Assembly: GCF_014898815.1 (NCBI RefSeq) | Contig: NW_026515548.1 | Span: 1,594,501 to 1,658,500, forward strand | Direction: 5' to 3' | From: Panonychus citri | Lineage: Eukaryota > Arthropoda > Arachnida > Trombidiformes > Tetranychidae | Length of the DNA stretch: 64,000 nt | Shown: positions 1 through 13,800 of the stretch, one piece after another | Position numbering within the stretch: the first letter of the stretch is position 1 | Layout of the letters: every line of letters starts with the position of its first letter | Notes under the pieces: generated by a model | What the model saw: the letters and a program-made list of their open reading frames with translations, nothing else | What the model was told of the DNA's origin: nothing | Database searches by the model: none | Position numbers and translations under genes: made by a program

Positions 1-2960
1 TATCCTACTTATCCCACTCAACCATCTTATTCTGATCCTCGGTATCAATCTCAACAACCAGTTCGAGTTGAAGTTAAAATTGAACCTAGTGAGCCATTGG
101 TTACCGTTAATGACGATCTTGAGTTACGTTGTCGTGGAGATCAGCCTGATTATCGTTATGAATGGTTTAAAGATTCCCAACCAGTTCGAAGTGAAAACAT
201 CGAAATAAATCACAATATTCTAACTATTAAGAAAATCAAACCCGAAAATGGTGGAGTTTACACTTGTAGAGCCAGAAATCGTTATGGATTCGGAACTGAT
301 GATCATGTTGTCATGATACAAAGAGGTAAAGAGAGAGAGAGACAATCGAATCTCATTTAATAACATCGATACCAAATTAACTCAATTTATATTCGATTGG
401 AAAGAAATAGAAAATCTCTTTGTTTTTTTCGAAATATTTTCAGTTCATTAACTTTTTTATTCTGCTGAGAAAAAAACTAGCAAACCTTGGCGATTCTCTG
501 GTTATTAATATCATGAGTCTTTGAGTTACTCATTTTTTTTTAGAATTAAAATATCGACTGATTGTTTCTTTTTTCTTGAAACATTTTCTTCGTTAGTTTC
601 ACCTCAAGATGACATTAGGATTGTCGAAGCTGATCTTGGTTCATCTGTTGGTCTTGACTGTCCACGAACTATTTCTGGAGCTGCTTATACTTGGTCTCGA
701 CCTAATGGACAATTACCCAAAGAGATTGAAACATCAAACGAACGGTTAATTGTACGAAAAATTAAACCAAATTTCGGTGGTCAATATGAATGTACAGCGA
801 AATCTGCTCAAGGGTCAACAGTATCTTTCGTCTCATTGGTAGTTAAAAAAGTTATCCCTCGATTCCGACGTGATCACAATTCACACATTAGATTATCAGC
901 TATCCCTGACCCAGAGAAATCATTTGATATTGAATTAGCTGTTAAGCCAGAATTTGGTGAAGGTGTCATTCTCTACTCTTCGGGTCCCGTTAATCCATCA
1001 AATGGTCAACGAAACTTTATCTCCATCACTTTAAGTCGAGGTTTTCTGGAGTATCGAATTCGAAGTGGATCAGCTGCTGCGGCGAAATTGAAATCAACTA
1101 AACCCTTACCTCTCAACGAATGGACTAAAATCGTTATAACAAAAGATGGACCTAATGTTGTCCTTTTAATCAATGATGCGGCTGAAGTTCCGGTTACATT
1201 GACCGGTGATAATCTGGATCTTAAACTAGGTGAACCACTTTACATCGGAGGTGTCCCAAGAGAGACTGAAATAATATCGGAAGCAGGTTATCTTGAAGGC
1301 TTTAATGGTTGTATGTCTATCCTTAAAATCAAAGGTCGGTCCGTTCTGATGGCCGATGAAGGTGAAATTTTCAGTGTATCATCTTGTTCAACTTGTTCAT
1401 CTGAAGTTTGCTCAGGTCACGGTGCTTGTCACGAAGATGCTTCAGTAACAACGGGCTTCCAATGTATCTGTCACCCTGGTTTCTCTGGTTCTAACTGTTC
1501 AGCCAATGTAGATGCATGTAAAGAGGGTTCATGTGGCCTTGGTAAATGTATCAATCGACCTGAAGGTGGTTATGATTGTTATTGTCCATATGGACGAACC
1601 GGACTTCGTTGTGAACGGGAGATAACGATTCGTCGTCCATCTTTCGGGGGTAAATCATTCGCAGCATATCCATCACCTAAGCCCATCACAGCCGAAACAA
1701 AACTCGAGGAAGAGGAAACCGCTGGCACTCCAAATAAACCAATGCCACAATTACAGGTTAAAATGCAAGTAAAACCAAGCCCAGAAAAAGAGGGTATAAT
1801 CATGTACTCAGGTCAAGACGATTCGGGTAAAAATGATTTCGCAGCGATCGCGATTAAAAACAAGGCCATTGAATTTTCTTTCGATGCCGGATCGGGACCT
1901 GCATTCATCAGAAGTGCCCCATTGGAAAACTTTGACGATTTTGTTACCTTTAAAGTTTCCACCCATGAAAATATCGGTATTTTAACGGTCAACGGTAAAG
2001 AATACACCCAAACTGCCCCAGGCCCAACTAAAAGTTTACAATTAGAAACACCAGTTTACATTGGTGGTTTTGATCAGCAGAAAATGAAATTACCAAGATC
2101 ACTTAATATTTCCCATGGTTTTGACGGTTGTATTGCTCATGTAAGTTGATTAGCATTTGTTTATCCTTCTTAGAATCATTTTCTCATGCTCTCATTATTT
2201 TCATCATTTATTTGCTCAAATTTCATCCTAACACAAACAATATAATATAAACTGACAGTAAATGAATGAAACAATTTATCGAGAAAGAAATTAACTAAAT
2301 GACTTGAGCAACAACAACGAAAAACTTTCCTTTTGTTACCATTATGATAAAAAAAATCTTTATCCTCTTTTATATCATTTCCACCTCCACCTCTCCACCT
2401 CCTCTACAGGTTGAAGTAAATGGAGTCGCCATTGACTTTGCAAGTCAAGTTTTGGATGCAGCAAATGTAGATGATTGTGGTCCCCATGATTCATGTACTG
2501 AGGCTAATCAACAATGTCAAAATGGAGGAACTTGTCAAGGTGAATTATGTGTTTGCCCAACAGATTTCACAGGTAAATACCATCATTAACAGATGAAATT
2601 GATTTCTTTTCTTTTCCATTAACTGTATGAACCAATTAAACTGAACCAAATCTATTGTATTTTATTTATCCTGTTACAGGTCAACGTTGTGAGACATCAA
2701 TTAAATCTGATGAAAGCCTAGGAAATACACTCAACGCAACAACAGCAATTACAACAGCGTCTTCGACAACAACAACATCAATATCAACAGCAACAGCAAA
2801 TACTTCATCAATAACATCAGAGACAATCAATTCTATAGTAACAGCAACAAGCCAGCCAACGATGGGAGATGTAACCTTTTCCTCAACGGTTACGGATGCA
2901 ACAACTTTACTACCAACAGAAACCACCACGAACCCACCGGTCACACCAGATGAGGCTTAA
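1..2960 (+). CDS. Perlecan-like (trol) basement-membrane proteoglycan, C-terminal part
   Basis: This is the 3' part of a gene entering from the left. Exons by frame continuity are 1-325, 597-2140, 2410-2572 and 2680-2960, giving about 770 residues ending in TAA. Domain order is a Ser/Tyr/Pro/Gln stretch, an Ig domain (ends GGVYTCRARN), a second Ig (GGQYECTAKS), a laminin-G domain closing with FNGCMSILKIKGR, two EGF modules (ICHPGFSGSNC and CYCPYGRTGLRC), a second laminin-G domain closing with FDGCIAHVEVNG, a third EGF (CVCPTDFTGQRC), and a tail of about 80 residues that is mostly Thr, Ser and Ala. Ig arrays followed by LamG-EGF-EGF-LamG are the domain IV/V plan of perlecan, a secreted heparan-sulfate proteoglycan binding dystroglycan and integrins in basement membranes. 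The usual third LamG (endorepellin LG3) is absent and the frame ends in the mucin-like tail instead. Agrin is a less likely alternative because agrin lacks Ig repeats. Confidence 0.88.
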
Positions 2961-3977
2961 TAGGCTTCACCATTGATAATTTAATATCATTTGAAAAACA
3001 TTTACCTTTGTCAATCTAACCAAAGTATTAACAGTTTAATTAGTTGATTACAATCAAAAACATAACTATCTAATCAAACAATTTTGTCAACATCATTGAA
3101 TTTGATTAACTCTAATCAAACCCATTCACTTATTTTGTTAATTTTGTCTTTTAATCACTTGAAATATTTGGACCGTTTTTTTTGCTGCATTTAAATTAAA
3201 ATTAAATCGCTTACCTTAACTACTGATCAATTGTTGCTAATTATTAAGAAATTAAGTTGATATTCAATTGACCTAAAGGTCGAAAAGCTCTGACCAGTTA
3301 GATCTCAACGGGGAATTGATGTATTCAAACTACGAAAGGTCACCTTTCGATTGGTATTATTGTTTTCAATTCTATTGTTGAGTAAAAGTTTTTAACGAAA
3401 TTCAATCAATCGTCACAATTAAGTTTTGATTAGTTTTGTTTTATTAGAAAGAAACAAAAAAAGTTCATTTGAAATGAGTTTTTTGCTTCTCGTTAGGAAC
3501 TTGAAGTGATGTTAAAATCACAGATTTAATTACAATTAGATGGTTAATTAACAGTATTTACAGTGAATTTGTGAGTTCATTTGAAATCATCTAATCAACA
3601 TGATTCTCGAGTAAATTAACGGTACAATTTAATCAAAGGAGAAACAAAAAATGAGTTAATCATTTTTAAAATCATCAAAGATAATTACAAGTTGTAATTA
3701 AAACGAGGCTGATTTAGATTGGAGGGTAAAAGAATAAGCTAAAAATGATTGTTGTTTGTGTGCTTTAAATTGTTGACAAATTGTGAAATTAGATCACAAT
3801 TGATTTAGAAAATATAATCTATCAAATTAATTTAAATTGATTTTCAATGAAATACCTTTGGAGAAAATGAGTTTCAATTCATTTTCTCATTGATTGTGAT
3901 TACCATTGTAACCGCAAATCATCAGGTAACTTTAGTCGCAGATGAACAATTTGTTAATTAACACAATTAACAGTTGA
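2961..3977. other. Convergent intergenic region, perlecan to receptor
   Basis: AT-rich sequence between the perlecan stop and the receptor stop, which face each other. It should hold both 3' UTRs. I looked for a missing third laminin-G exon of perlecan here and saw no open frame or laminin-G-like motif. Confidence 0.6.
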
Positions 3978-6900
3978 TTATTCAGCAACAGCACTCGATC
4001 CAATTGATTTTCGATAGATACTTGTATCGGCAAATTTGCGACCGGTAAAACTGTAGGTCAGTCCGTTCGTCGATTTATCATTGACCACCATACATTTACG
4101 AAGAACCCGACAAATTCTGAACCTCGCCACGAATTCAGCTTTGAATCTTTCCTACAATTAGCAACAATTAACAAAGAGAAAACAAAACAATTAGCAAAAT
4201 CATTTGCATATTTTAATTCATTGAAAAATGCAAATTGTTACAATTAGAAACAATTTAAAACTTAATTATGATTCAAACTTGAAAGATTATCATTTTTTTC
4301 AATTCTTTTAAAACGATTTCCTTTTTTTAAATTGTTTTACTAATTTTTTTTCTTTCACACTAATTATCCAAAATTATTATCCTATGCTAATTAAAACTCT
4401 ACTATTAAATTATCACATTGATTAACAATTAAAAGTAATTAACACTTACCCCATAAATTGCGTATATGAAGGGATTGTAACAAGAATTGGACATTGAGAG
4501 CCAATGGCAACCAAACCAGATCAGGTTAATATATTTATATCTGTATTTAAATTGCGATAATAAAGTTAATTGTTGATAATTAATGAGGAGAAACACTGAT
4601 TATTTCAACGATAAGAGTGATAATAATTGTCCTTTTTTTTATCCGAATAAAAAAAACAATAGTAATCATCATTAACTCTCATGAATTTTGAACACAATTA
4701 ACAGTTAATCCATTGGAATATATGAGATTCTAGCAATTTATCATCCCTAAATTGTTACAATTAGTTAATTATTAACTTACGTATTTATGGATGGATAAAT
4801 TTCTTGAAGGATATTATACAATTGAAATGGTAACCAGCAAATTGCAAAAAGTGCAACCACAATGAACAGCATTTTAATCACCTAATTAGAGGAATAAGAA
4901 AATTACAATTAGTGTTTAACAATTAGCAAATCATTAGCTTTTTAGTAATCAAGTTTACCAACATCGTTAATCATTCAATTTAAATATAAGGTACAACCTT
5001 TATTTGAAACAATTAACTGATCAAATTGAAGATATGATTTGATTGATTTGAGAAAATTGTAATTTTTCATCACCATCAGAATGATTGAAATTAATTATCA
5101 ACACGATTTAATCTCGGAGTCTGATTAATTTTGGACTATTAATTATTCAGACATTTTAATCATTACTGATATTAGGGATTAGTGATGATTAACCTGATTC
5201 TCTGAATGAAAATCAAATGATAAATGAAACGAAAGGTTAATGGGAAACAATGACAATGAAAATATCATTCGAAATGAAGATTTGGATGATAAAAAAGTTC
5301 TGAGACAATGATAGTAATAATAACTTCAAGATTCATTTAACATGGAACAATAATTTTCTTCAATTCTCATTTTAATTCTGTTCAGGGGAGGAAAGAGAAA
5401 AAGCCGAAAAGGAGAACGAATAACAATTCGATAAAAAAAAGTTCTATTCGTATCAATGAACTTAATCAGTAGTATTTTTGTTCCCTCCATCAGTTCTGAT
5501 CATATTCATGAAATATGAATTATTATCATGATTAGAATCAACGAACCGAGTGAAACAAAATTCCGAGATTTTTATTATTATTACCATAACAATGATCTTA
5601 ATTTATATGTACTTACAATGGTAAGAGATAATCATGATTCCTGATCACCTGAATCTTGGCGATAGATGAAATTTCTGAGTCTTAATTTATGTTAATTGTA
5701 TTTCCACTCAGATTGTTAATTATCTTTCCAGATTTAACTTGTTATCTCTTGTAATTATTGTGACTCAGTTGATTCTTGTTATTAAATAAAAGTGAAAGTA
5801 AATTGTTCATCAGTTAATTAACTAAATTAATCTATTTTAATTGTAACAATTCATAATTTGTCTCAAGTTTCTCAACCAAACCAACAATTAACTAAAAAGT
5901 TTCTTACTTTGCTTTTTTCTTTTGTAAATTGTTTCTCTTTTTAGGAGAAAAAAAATAACAATCAAAGCTAATTCGCTTGTTAATCAGATGATTATTTAAT
6001 CCTCTTACAATTGTATTAATGACTAATTGAATTGTTACTATTTTCGATCATCATGATGTAATTTTCAATTTCAATATTTAAATATTTATTTTGTTTTGAT
6101 TGTTTATTTTTAAAATTCATTCGATTATTTTTTTCTATCGTCTCAATTTGATCAGAACTTTTTTTTTCTTTTCTTTTTCGAGTTGTTCTTTTACCTTACC
6201 TCTTTTTCCTTTTGGGGGCTTACTGATTCTCAGGTATTCTATTGCTAAATTATTATGGTTATTATCATAATAATTTTTATCTCAGAGAGAGAGAGTAAAG
6301 AAAATTTCTGAATGGAAATGAACGTTCAAAAAAAACTTTGAACTTAATTTGTTCTTATTTCGAACTTGCTTGTGATTCTAAATTTTTTTCATTCAAAATT
6401 TTCATTTTTTTACAAAAATGAGAAAATATTAGATCGTGAATTTGAGATTCTCTCTTCGATTGGTTTATTTTCTGTTTAGATGATAACAGTAAAACGAGAT
6501 AACTAAGATCTTATTGATGAAAACTACGAAAGGAAGGAATAAAGAGAGAAGAAGAAGAAGAAGAAGAAGAAGAAGAGAGAGAGAGGAAAAATGATGCATT
6601 CATAGAACTCAAGAGGATAAGAATGCTTAAGAATATGTTGACTATCAAGATAGATCATGAATTTATTTGATATTACTCAATATCGTCAAAATTATGCTGA
6701 TGAAAAAATGCTAATCTGACATTGAAACGAGTCAAGTGAAAATCATTCAGACTCTTGGTTTCTTTAACCAATCTAATCAACCTTATCAACTATTTATCTC
6801 AGAATTTCATAAATTTCCACCCTAACTCATGGCTAATATTTTGAATATTCTGTCAGCATGAGATCAACAAAAAAAACCTTCCAATTAGCAATTGAAAACA

Positions 6901-7842
6901 TGTCCATTTATTACTTATACCATAATAACTTAAGTAAAGTATCGATTGCAATCAACAAGCTATAAACGATCAATTGATTTACAGAAATAAGTTTGACATT
7001 TGAATTGCAAATCAATCACTACTCTTTTATAATTCTGCTAAGCTCCAAACACTCAGCAGCTATTTTTATATCGGTGAAATTTGCCATGGAATTTTTAACC
7101 TTTACTTTTGATTGCTCACTAAATCTTATTCTTAAGTAACAATAACACCACGAGAACGAGTAAAATGTACAAATAACTGTTTGTACATTTACAGGTAACT
7201 GAGACTTGCAACTTGAGAATAAAATAAATTCTGAAAGCCAATAATTTACCCAAAAGCGAGAAATTTATTTCTAACATTACACGAAAACACTGAACTGAAT
7301 AGAAGGTGAATAAATAAACAGAACTTTCTAACTATTTATAAATGTTACCAAGGAAATAAAGAACAGAATGAAAATAAAAGTAATAGAAAAATTTTGTTTT
7401 CTTCTGATACTTTTTTCTTAGCTACAACAAAGGCTCAAAATTCAGGTGTAAATCATTTTTTCCCCTCTAATTGAGATTCTGACCTTCAGGACGATTATGT
7501 TATCTTTTACCTTTAGTCTTATTCTAATGGAAAGATAAACATTATTATTAATAATGTATTAGTTGTGAGGTGAAATAATATCACCAGATTGAGTTACCAT
7601 GAGACTTGATGATGTTAGAATCTTTCATCGCCTCAGCTATTGTGTTTACTTTATCAACTTTTTTCTGTTGGAAACAAAAATAAGATGATGAAACCATTTC
7701 AATTGTTGATTATAATTGAAGATTTCAGTTTGATTGGTCGACAATTTCATCAATATCACCACAGTATCAGTTTACCATGAAAAACAACGGATTGAACTAA
7801 AGAAATGAAAAGTTTCACAAGAAATTCATGTACATAATATTA

Positions 7843-7882
<40 letters not shown>

Positions 7883-10800
7883 TATATCTTCATGAGACTT
7901 GTCATCATGAAAAGAGAAGAAAGAAGCAAAAAGACAAAATTCATTTTCATAATGATGTCTCATTCTGTTTACCCTGAAAGCTATCATCAGAATCATTCAC
8001 GGTATTTATTCAGAACTTTTCTCCCCCTCCTCTCAGCTCAAAATTGATAGAAAAAGATGAAACTTGAATATGTTACTTATACTCATGATAATATATAAAT
8101 CATCTTTATCATCATGGTTTCTGAATCATGCATGATATAAACATCATCATGAGTCTTAAAGTGTATTGATAAATACATTATTATCAATGTATATTAATAT
8201 AATATCATATTTTCCATAGATTCTTTTCAAATGATTTTCTAACTTAGATTCTGATATTTGATGAATATCAATCCGAATTGATCAAAATGATGGATATGTT
8301 GAACTCGCATGGGTTCACATTAGTCCTCACAATAAGTTGAAGGAAAATGATAAACTTTGGCTCTGATTTTTTTCTCATCATCGTGATCTTCAAGCCAAGG
8401 ACCTTAAAATGGCCTCTAAATGACCCTTAACCCGTCCAGCAAAATTAAGAGGAAATTATCTGCTATTAATATACAGCCGAAGACTAAGAGCTTCTTTGGA
8501 CACACAAGTAAAGCAAATAAACTTGGATAAAAGAAAATAACTAATATAATATTTGTCATGAAATCCTTGATAAGATTCCATGATAAAGTTGATAGATCAC
8601 CTTTTTAATGAATTAAATGTATCTTCTGTTGATCCTTAATCAAAATGGAAATGATTGTTGCAATTTTTTTCCAAAATAAATCAAAGGATGAATTGTTATT
8701 TGGAATTTATTTTACCGTGTTGACAATCCATTACTGAGGATAAAGCAAATGTCCATGATAACAATGAGAAAAAGTGAGTTACTTTGTTCAGAACTTCTCA
8801 CTTTTAAAAAGAAAATTCCAAGATCTCTGAGATTTTGCTTTTTTCTACTCAAAGAAGACTTGAACTCGGATAAGAAGGTGAAATTTAACAAATCTGTTTA
8901 GTTCAGGCACTCATGGATGAACATGATATCAGCATAGGCTTCCATCGGAATAAGAATCAGAATATTCAACTCTTGGAAGTAGAAAATTGTTCTAAAAATA
9001 TCTCACCTTTAATCAGGATAAAATCCATGATAAATGCGATCTTGTTTGGTGAACATTTTTACCAAGTTTCAAACAAAAAACAGAAAAAAATTAAATTAAA
9101 TCCTCAACATGAAATTAGAGATTCTGAATAATTAACTATTGATAATTTGGGTTAATCTTTCCTGGGAAAAGCAACTGATTCTTGGTGAACTAATTAATAA
9201 AATATCAACTTGGGTTCGATGTCGAGATATAAAAATTATAATTCTAAAAAAACGAGCAAATTAGTTTCCATGAATAATTGATTCTTCATGAGGATAAAAT
9301 TTTCAAGCGAAAAACTTTTTTTAACTTTTTTAATTTTTTTTGAATTCTTTGAATGCTACTATTATTATATTACGCTAGTATTATTAATAGAATTGTATTC
9401 ATAGATGATTGATTATCAGAAATTAATCGACTTGCATGTTGAAAGTTAATTGATTAGTTTGGTTAATTATTGTTCGAGAGTAAATTGATTGTATCTTTAT
9501 CGAAAGTACGATGAAAGTAACGTTAATATTTTTCTCTTAAAAAAAAAGAAAATGAAACTTTCGTTCTCATGTTTTATTAACTGTTATCAAATTAAATCTT
9601 TAATTTGATTAGTGATAGAAAGATTATTTTTATAACTAAAAGGATAATCTTCTAATATGAATTAGATTATAATTGTCCTTTTGAACTCAACCCAGGTTTG
9701 GATGAAAGTATTTAATATTAGTTACTTGGAATGAAATTCTGAACAAAAATTGTAACCATTCATGTTGGATGAATTCAATTTTGTGACATGAAAAGTTTTG
9801 GAGACAGAAAAAGATTCAATTGTTTCATTCTGACAATTTCTTGAGGCAAAATAACTTTGTAATTATTATGATGATGATGATGAGCAGAAACAATAACTTG
9901 CTATGGATGTCAAGCTTCAGGTAGATTATCATGAATTTCATGAAAAAATACAATGTACATGGAAGATTAAACTGTGATCAAACGATTTGGTTATTCGAGA
10001 AAAAGTTCTGGGAAAATATATTTACGTGACTTAATGAATAATAATAATAATCTTGAAAATTCTGATTTCGGAACTTTTTTACCTCTACTTACAATATATT
10101 CAGAGAAAAGTAAACAAAAGTTGTTTCTCTTTCATATAATCCAATTCCCTGAGTTGATATCATGACAATTCAGCCTCCCTGTAGCTCTGAACATTTAATC
10201 TGAAGAATTTGAAAAGAAAATTAAGTTTTTTCTCTTGAACTTTCAGTCTCTTTTGTATCATGATCAGAACTTATCGGATCGAGGTAAATACTTAACCATT
10301 CAATTAGCATTATAATATTTATTGAATGAGTAAATATTATCGTCACTATCTGATGGCACTTGATTTTCATGATGAAAAGAAAACAAAAATTAAAACATGA
10401 TGCAAACAATGTTACTCAATGACAATAACATGTTTATTTGTATTCACTTGGTTCATGTTGATTATATGAAATTCAGGAAAAAATCATGATGAAAACTTTA
10501 TCATAATGATATGAAGCATATATAATATTAATGTATGAATATATGAACAATATGAACCTTTAGTAATTCAATTTCTGATTCAGACTTTGATATTGACCTT
10601 GTTATCATGTAATCCACCCTGATTATTAGCATAGTAAATAACCAATCGTGATTAATATTCCAATCAGTTCAATAACATTTCAGATATTCTAATACATGTA
10701 AAATAATGGTGAAGATAAAAGTTAATATTGAACTTTATCATTGCCCTTACATGAGAATCTTATTTTTCACCAAGAAAATTCAGAGATTTTGTTATGAATA

Positions 10801-13800
10801 TAACTTAATGGGTTCTTATGGTGAAGTAGACACTCAATTCTAACCATGATCGTGGTGGTAAAAAAAAGGTTTATCCATGGAAAGAAATTCATTCCTATCA
10901 CTGAGACTTGAAACGATTTTAATATTTGCTTTCACTTTAAAAAATATTCTAAAAGAAACAAGGAAAGATTTCGTTCCAAGTTCTGAAAATAGAAACTGAG
11001 AAGAATCAAAAAACACCTTGGTTACATGGAAAACGACAAGATGATAATATCCAGGGATTCTCGATGATAATACCTGTGTAATTTTTTTCTCTTCCCTGAG
11101 TGTGACAATTGAACCATCATTTCCTTGTCTTGTTAACAATTTTCATTCTTTGTTATATTCAAGTTCTGAATGACTGAAAGAAAAAATTCCAATAGAACAT
11201 GAAAAAAATCAACAATAACTCATGGTAACTCATTCTAAATCATTTGTGTCTAGATCTATTTCCAAGGTAATTGATTACAAGTAGTAACATGATACAAATC
11301 TATCCGATTCTTGATAAATAATAACAGGGAAGTTTCAATCTCCAAGCAAAATTTGATTCAAATTGTTCGAGAAAAAAGTTCAATATATCATCAACTTCAA
11401 CTCGAATCATTTAAGCTTTAAAATCTCAATCTGAACCTGATAATGGTTTTTGATTTTCTTTGATTGTTTTCAGAAACTTTTATCAATCCAATAAAGTTAA
11501 TCATCATCATGTAGATGAACTTGAATAGATTCAGCAAAAAAAAAGTTCATTTATCATGAATGCTAAATGTGTAAGCGATCATATTCATAAATCTACATGA
11601 AGCTTTAACGACTTTAAATTATTACAACCTAATGATGATCATCATCACCATCTACATTAAGATCATCATGATGAACATTATTCATCACCAGAATTATCAT
11701 TAGCATCGAAAGTTTAGTAAAGAAAATGAAAAGTTTGAAAAAGTTTTTTTCTCTTTTCTCCTAAACTGATAAAAATCCTATTCCTTTTACGTCCTCGTCA
11801 TTTTATTTCAATAGAATGTTAAAAAGTATGATCAAATCCATTCGAATCCAGTCAAGTGTGTCCACTTTAACCCCATCTCGATATCTAAATAACATTGACC
11901 ACTGGTCATTTCTACCTTTCTCAACAACCTAATGACAAAAATAGTTCCAAATGACTTTTAATGGAAATTTTTCCAATTTTACTTCTTATCTTCTTCCTAG
12001 TTTTCATCAACTCATCATTTCCTATTATTATCCAATAGTTCAGGTTAATATAAAATGTTAACAACACAACAATACAACATCTTAATAGTGGTCAGTTGGT
12101 TGCTCGTCTAGTTTAGGTGGTCAATCAGATTTTAAAGAAAAGAAATCCAACCAAACCCTTTCATTGTCCAGAGAAAAAACCTCTTCTTTGTAATTAGGAT
12201 GAGATTTTTGTCCATTGAGTTTCCCTGCTTCGATTAACAATAGATAACTTTGATAAAAACCTTCGATTGTATTATTATTATTTTAGAACTGTAGCCAAAT
12301 ACCTTGGGGGCATTTTCTCGTCATTCATTATTAACTGTTAACTAATGAAGAGAGTTGATTGTTAACCATAACAAAATTAAAAGCAAAGTTTTTGCTCGGT
12401 TAATTTGGTTAACTGGAAACTCTGCTCATGATAATCAATGGCTTTGATTGCTTATGATCGTTGGCTAATTGTTATGGTTAATTGTGTTGATTAATCTTTT
12501 GAAATTTTGTTATTAAAAGAAATTCATTGAAAGTTATTAATTTCATGTGACTTTGGATTGCGATTAAATAAAGCTAATTGTTTCTAATCACTTTCAATTA
12601 TAATAATATGATTTTATAATTACAATTTTAATCTTAATTGTTTATTTACTCACGTAGGTAAACTAAATTAAATCTAAAATGATTAAGGTCATCAGGTTAA
12701 ATAAACTATCATGTAATTTGTGTTAACTATTTTTTCATCAACAATCAAAAAGTATTTACATCGTAATGATAATAATTACGAGTTACAATTAGTACAACCC
12801 TGAATTCCCAGCTCGCTAATTGTGTAAACATTAATTAACGAATTAATAATTAATTGTTTACACTAATTTTATTCTGATTATTAAAATTATAATTAAATGT
12901 TGGGTAAATTCAAACAGGAAGTTTACAGAAAGAAATGAGCGAGAAAATTTATCACAGATAAACAAAAAAAATGGCTTCCGGGTTGACGGAAATTATTAAT
13001 ATCTATGTGACTTTATTTGGACCTTGATAATATATTAATCATATCAGAATTCTGATTAAATTGTTCCAATTTAATTCCAGACTGCACACAAACAATTCAT
13101 CTTACAAAATGCTAATATTTCCTTTTATAAACAGAGAAAAGGAAGAGAAAAAAAGTTCTAATCGAATTGGGAATGAGAGAATTCATTTTCTATTGTTGAT
13201 CATTAGGCTGACGATTTCTATCATTGATTATTCTGTCAATTGTTATCAGATTAATGTTGATAATTGGTGAATTAATCAGTTAGTCAACTAATTCTAATCA
13301 TTAATGTTGATCGAGAAAACTTTTAATCGTAAATAAATCAAAGGTGAATTCGTGGTTCTGATGAATGATTTAATATTTGAAATTCTCTTTGGTTTGAAAA
13401 TTTGAATAATAACTTTGAAATTATTACGATAGCGATGAAAAGTCCTCATAGAAAGTTCTGAAATCACCATGACTGTGACTCTTTATTTCCTATTTATTTA
13501 CAAGGGAGACTTTCGTTTGCTCATAAGATTTGTAAGAGAAATATAAAAAATATTTGTTAAGACTTTCGATTGATTCGAAGACGATTTTATACTTTTTTCG
13601 TGTCGATCAGTTTTCTTCATTACCATGGCGATAATGATGAACAAATAATTGGAAGAAAAATGGATTGGATTTTATTTCCACTTTTATTTCATCATCAATA
13701 ACTATCAGGGAGTGAAATTTATATTGGAAAATGTTGAAACAATGATCATTGGTGATAAAAGAATTGCTCATTAACTGAATAACCAAAAGTTCTGGCATCA

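Noticed and set aside
1579..2944. Reverse-strand open frames across perlecan exons
   Set aside because: Antisense shadows of well-supported + strand coding exons.
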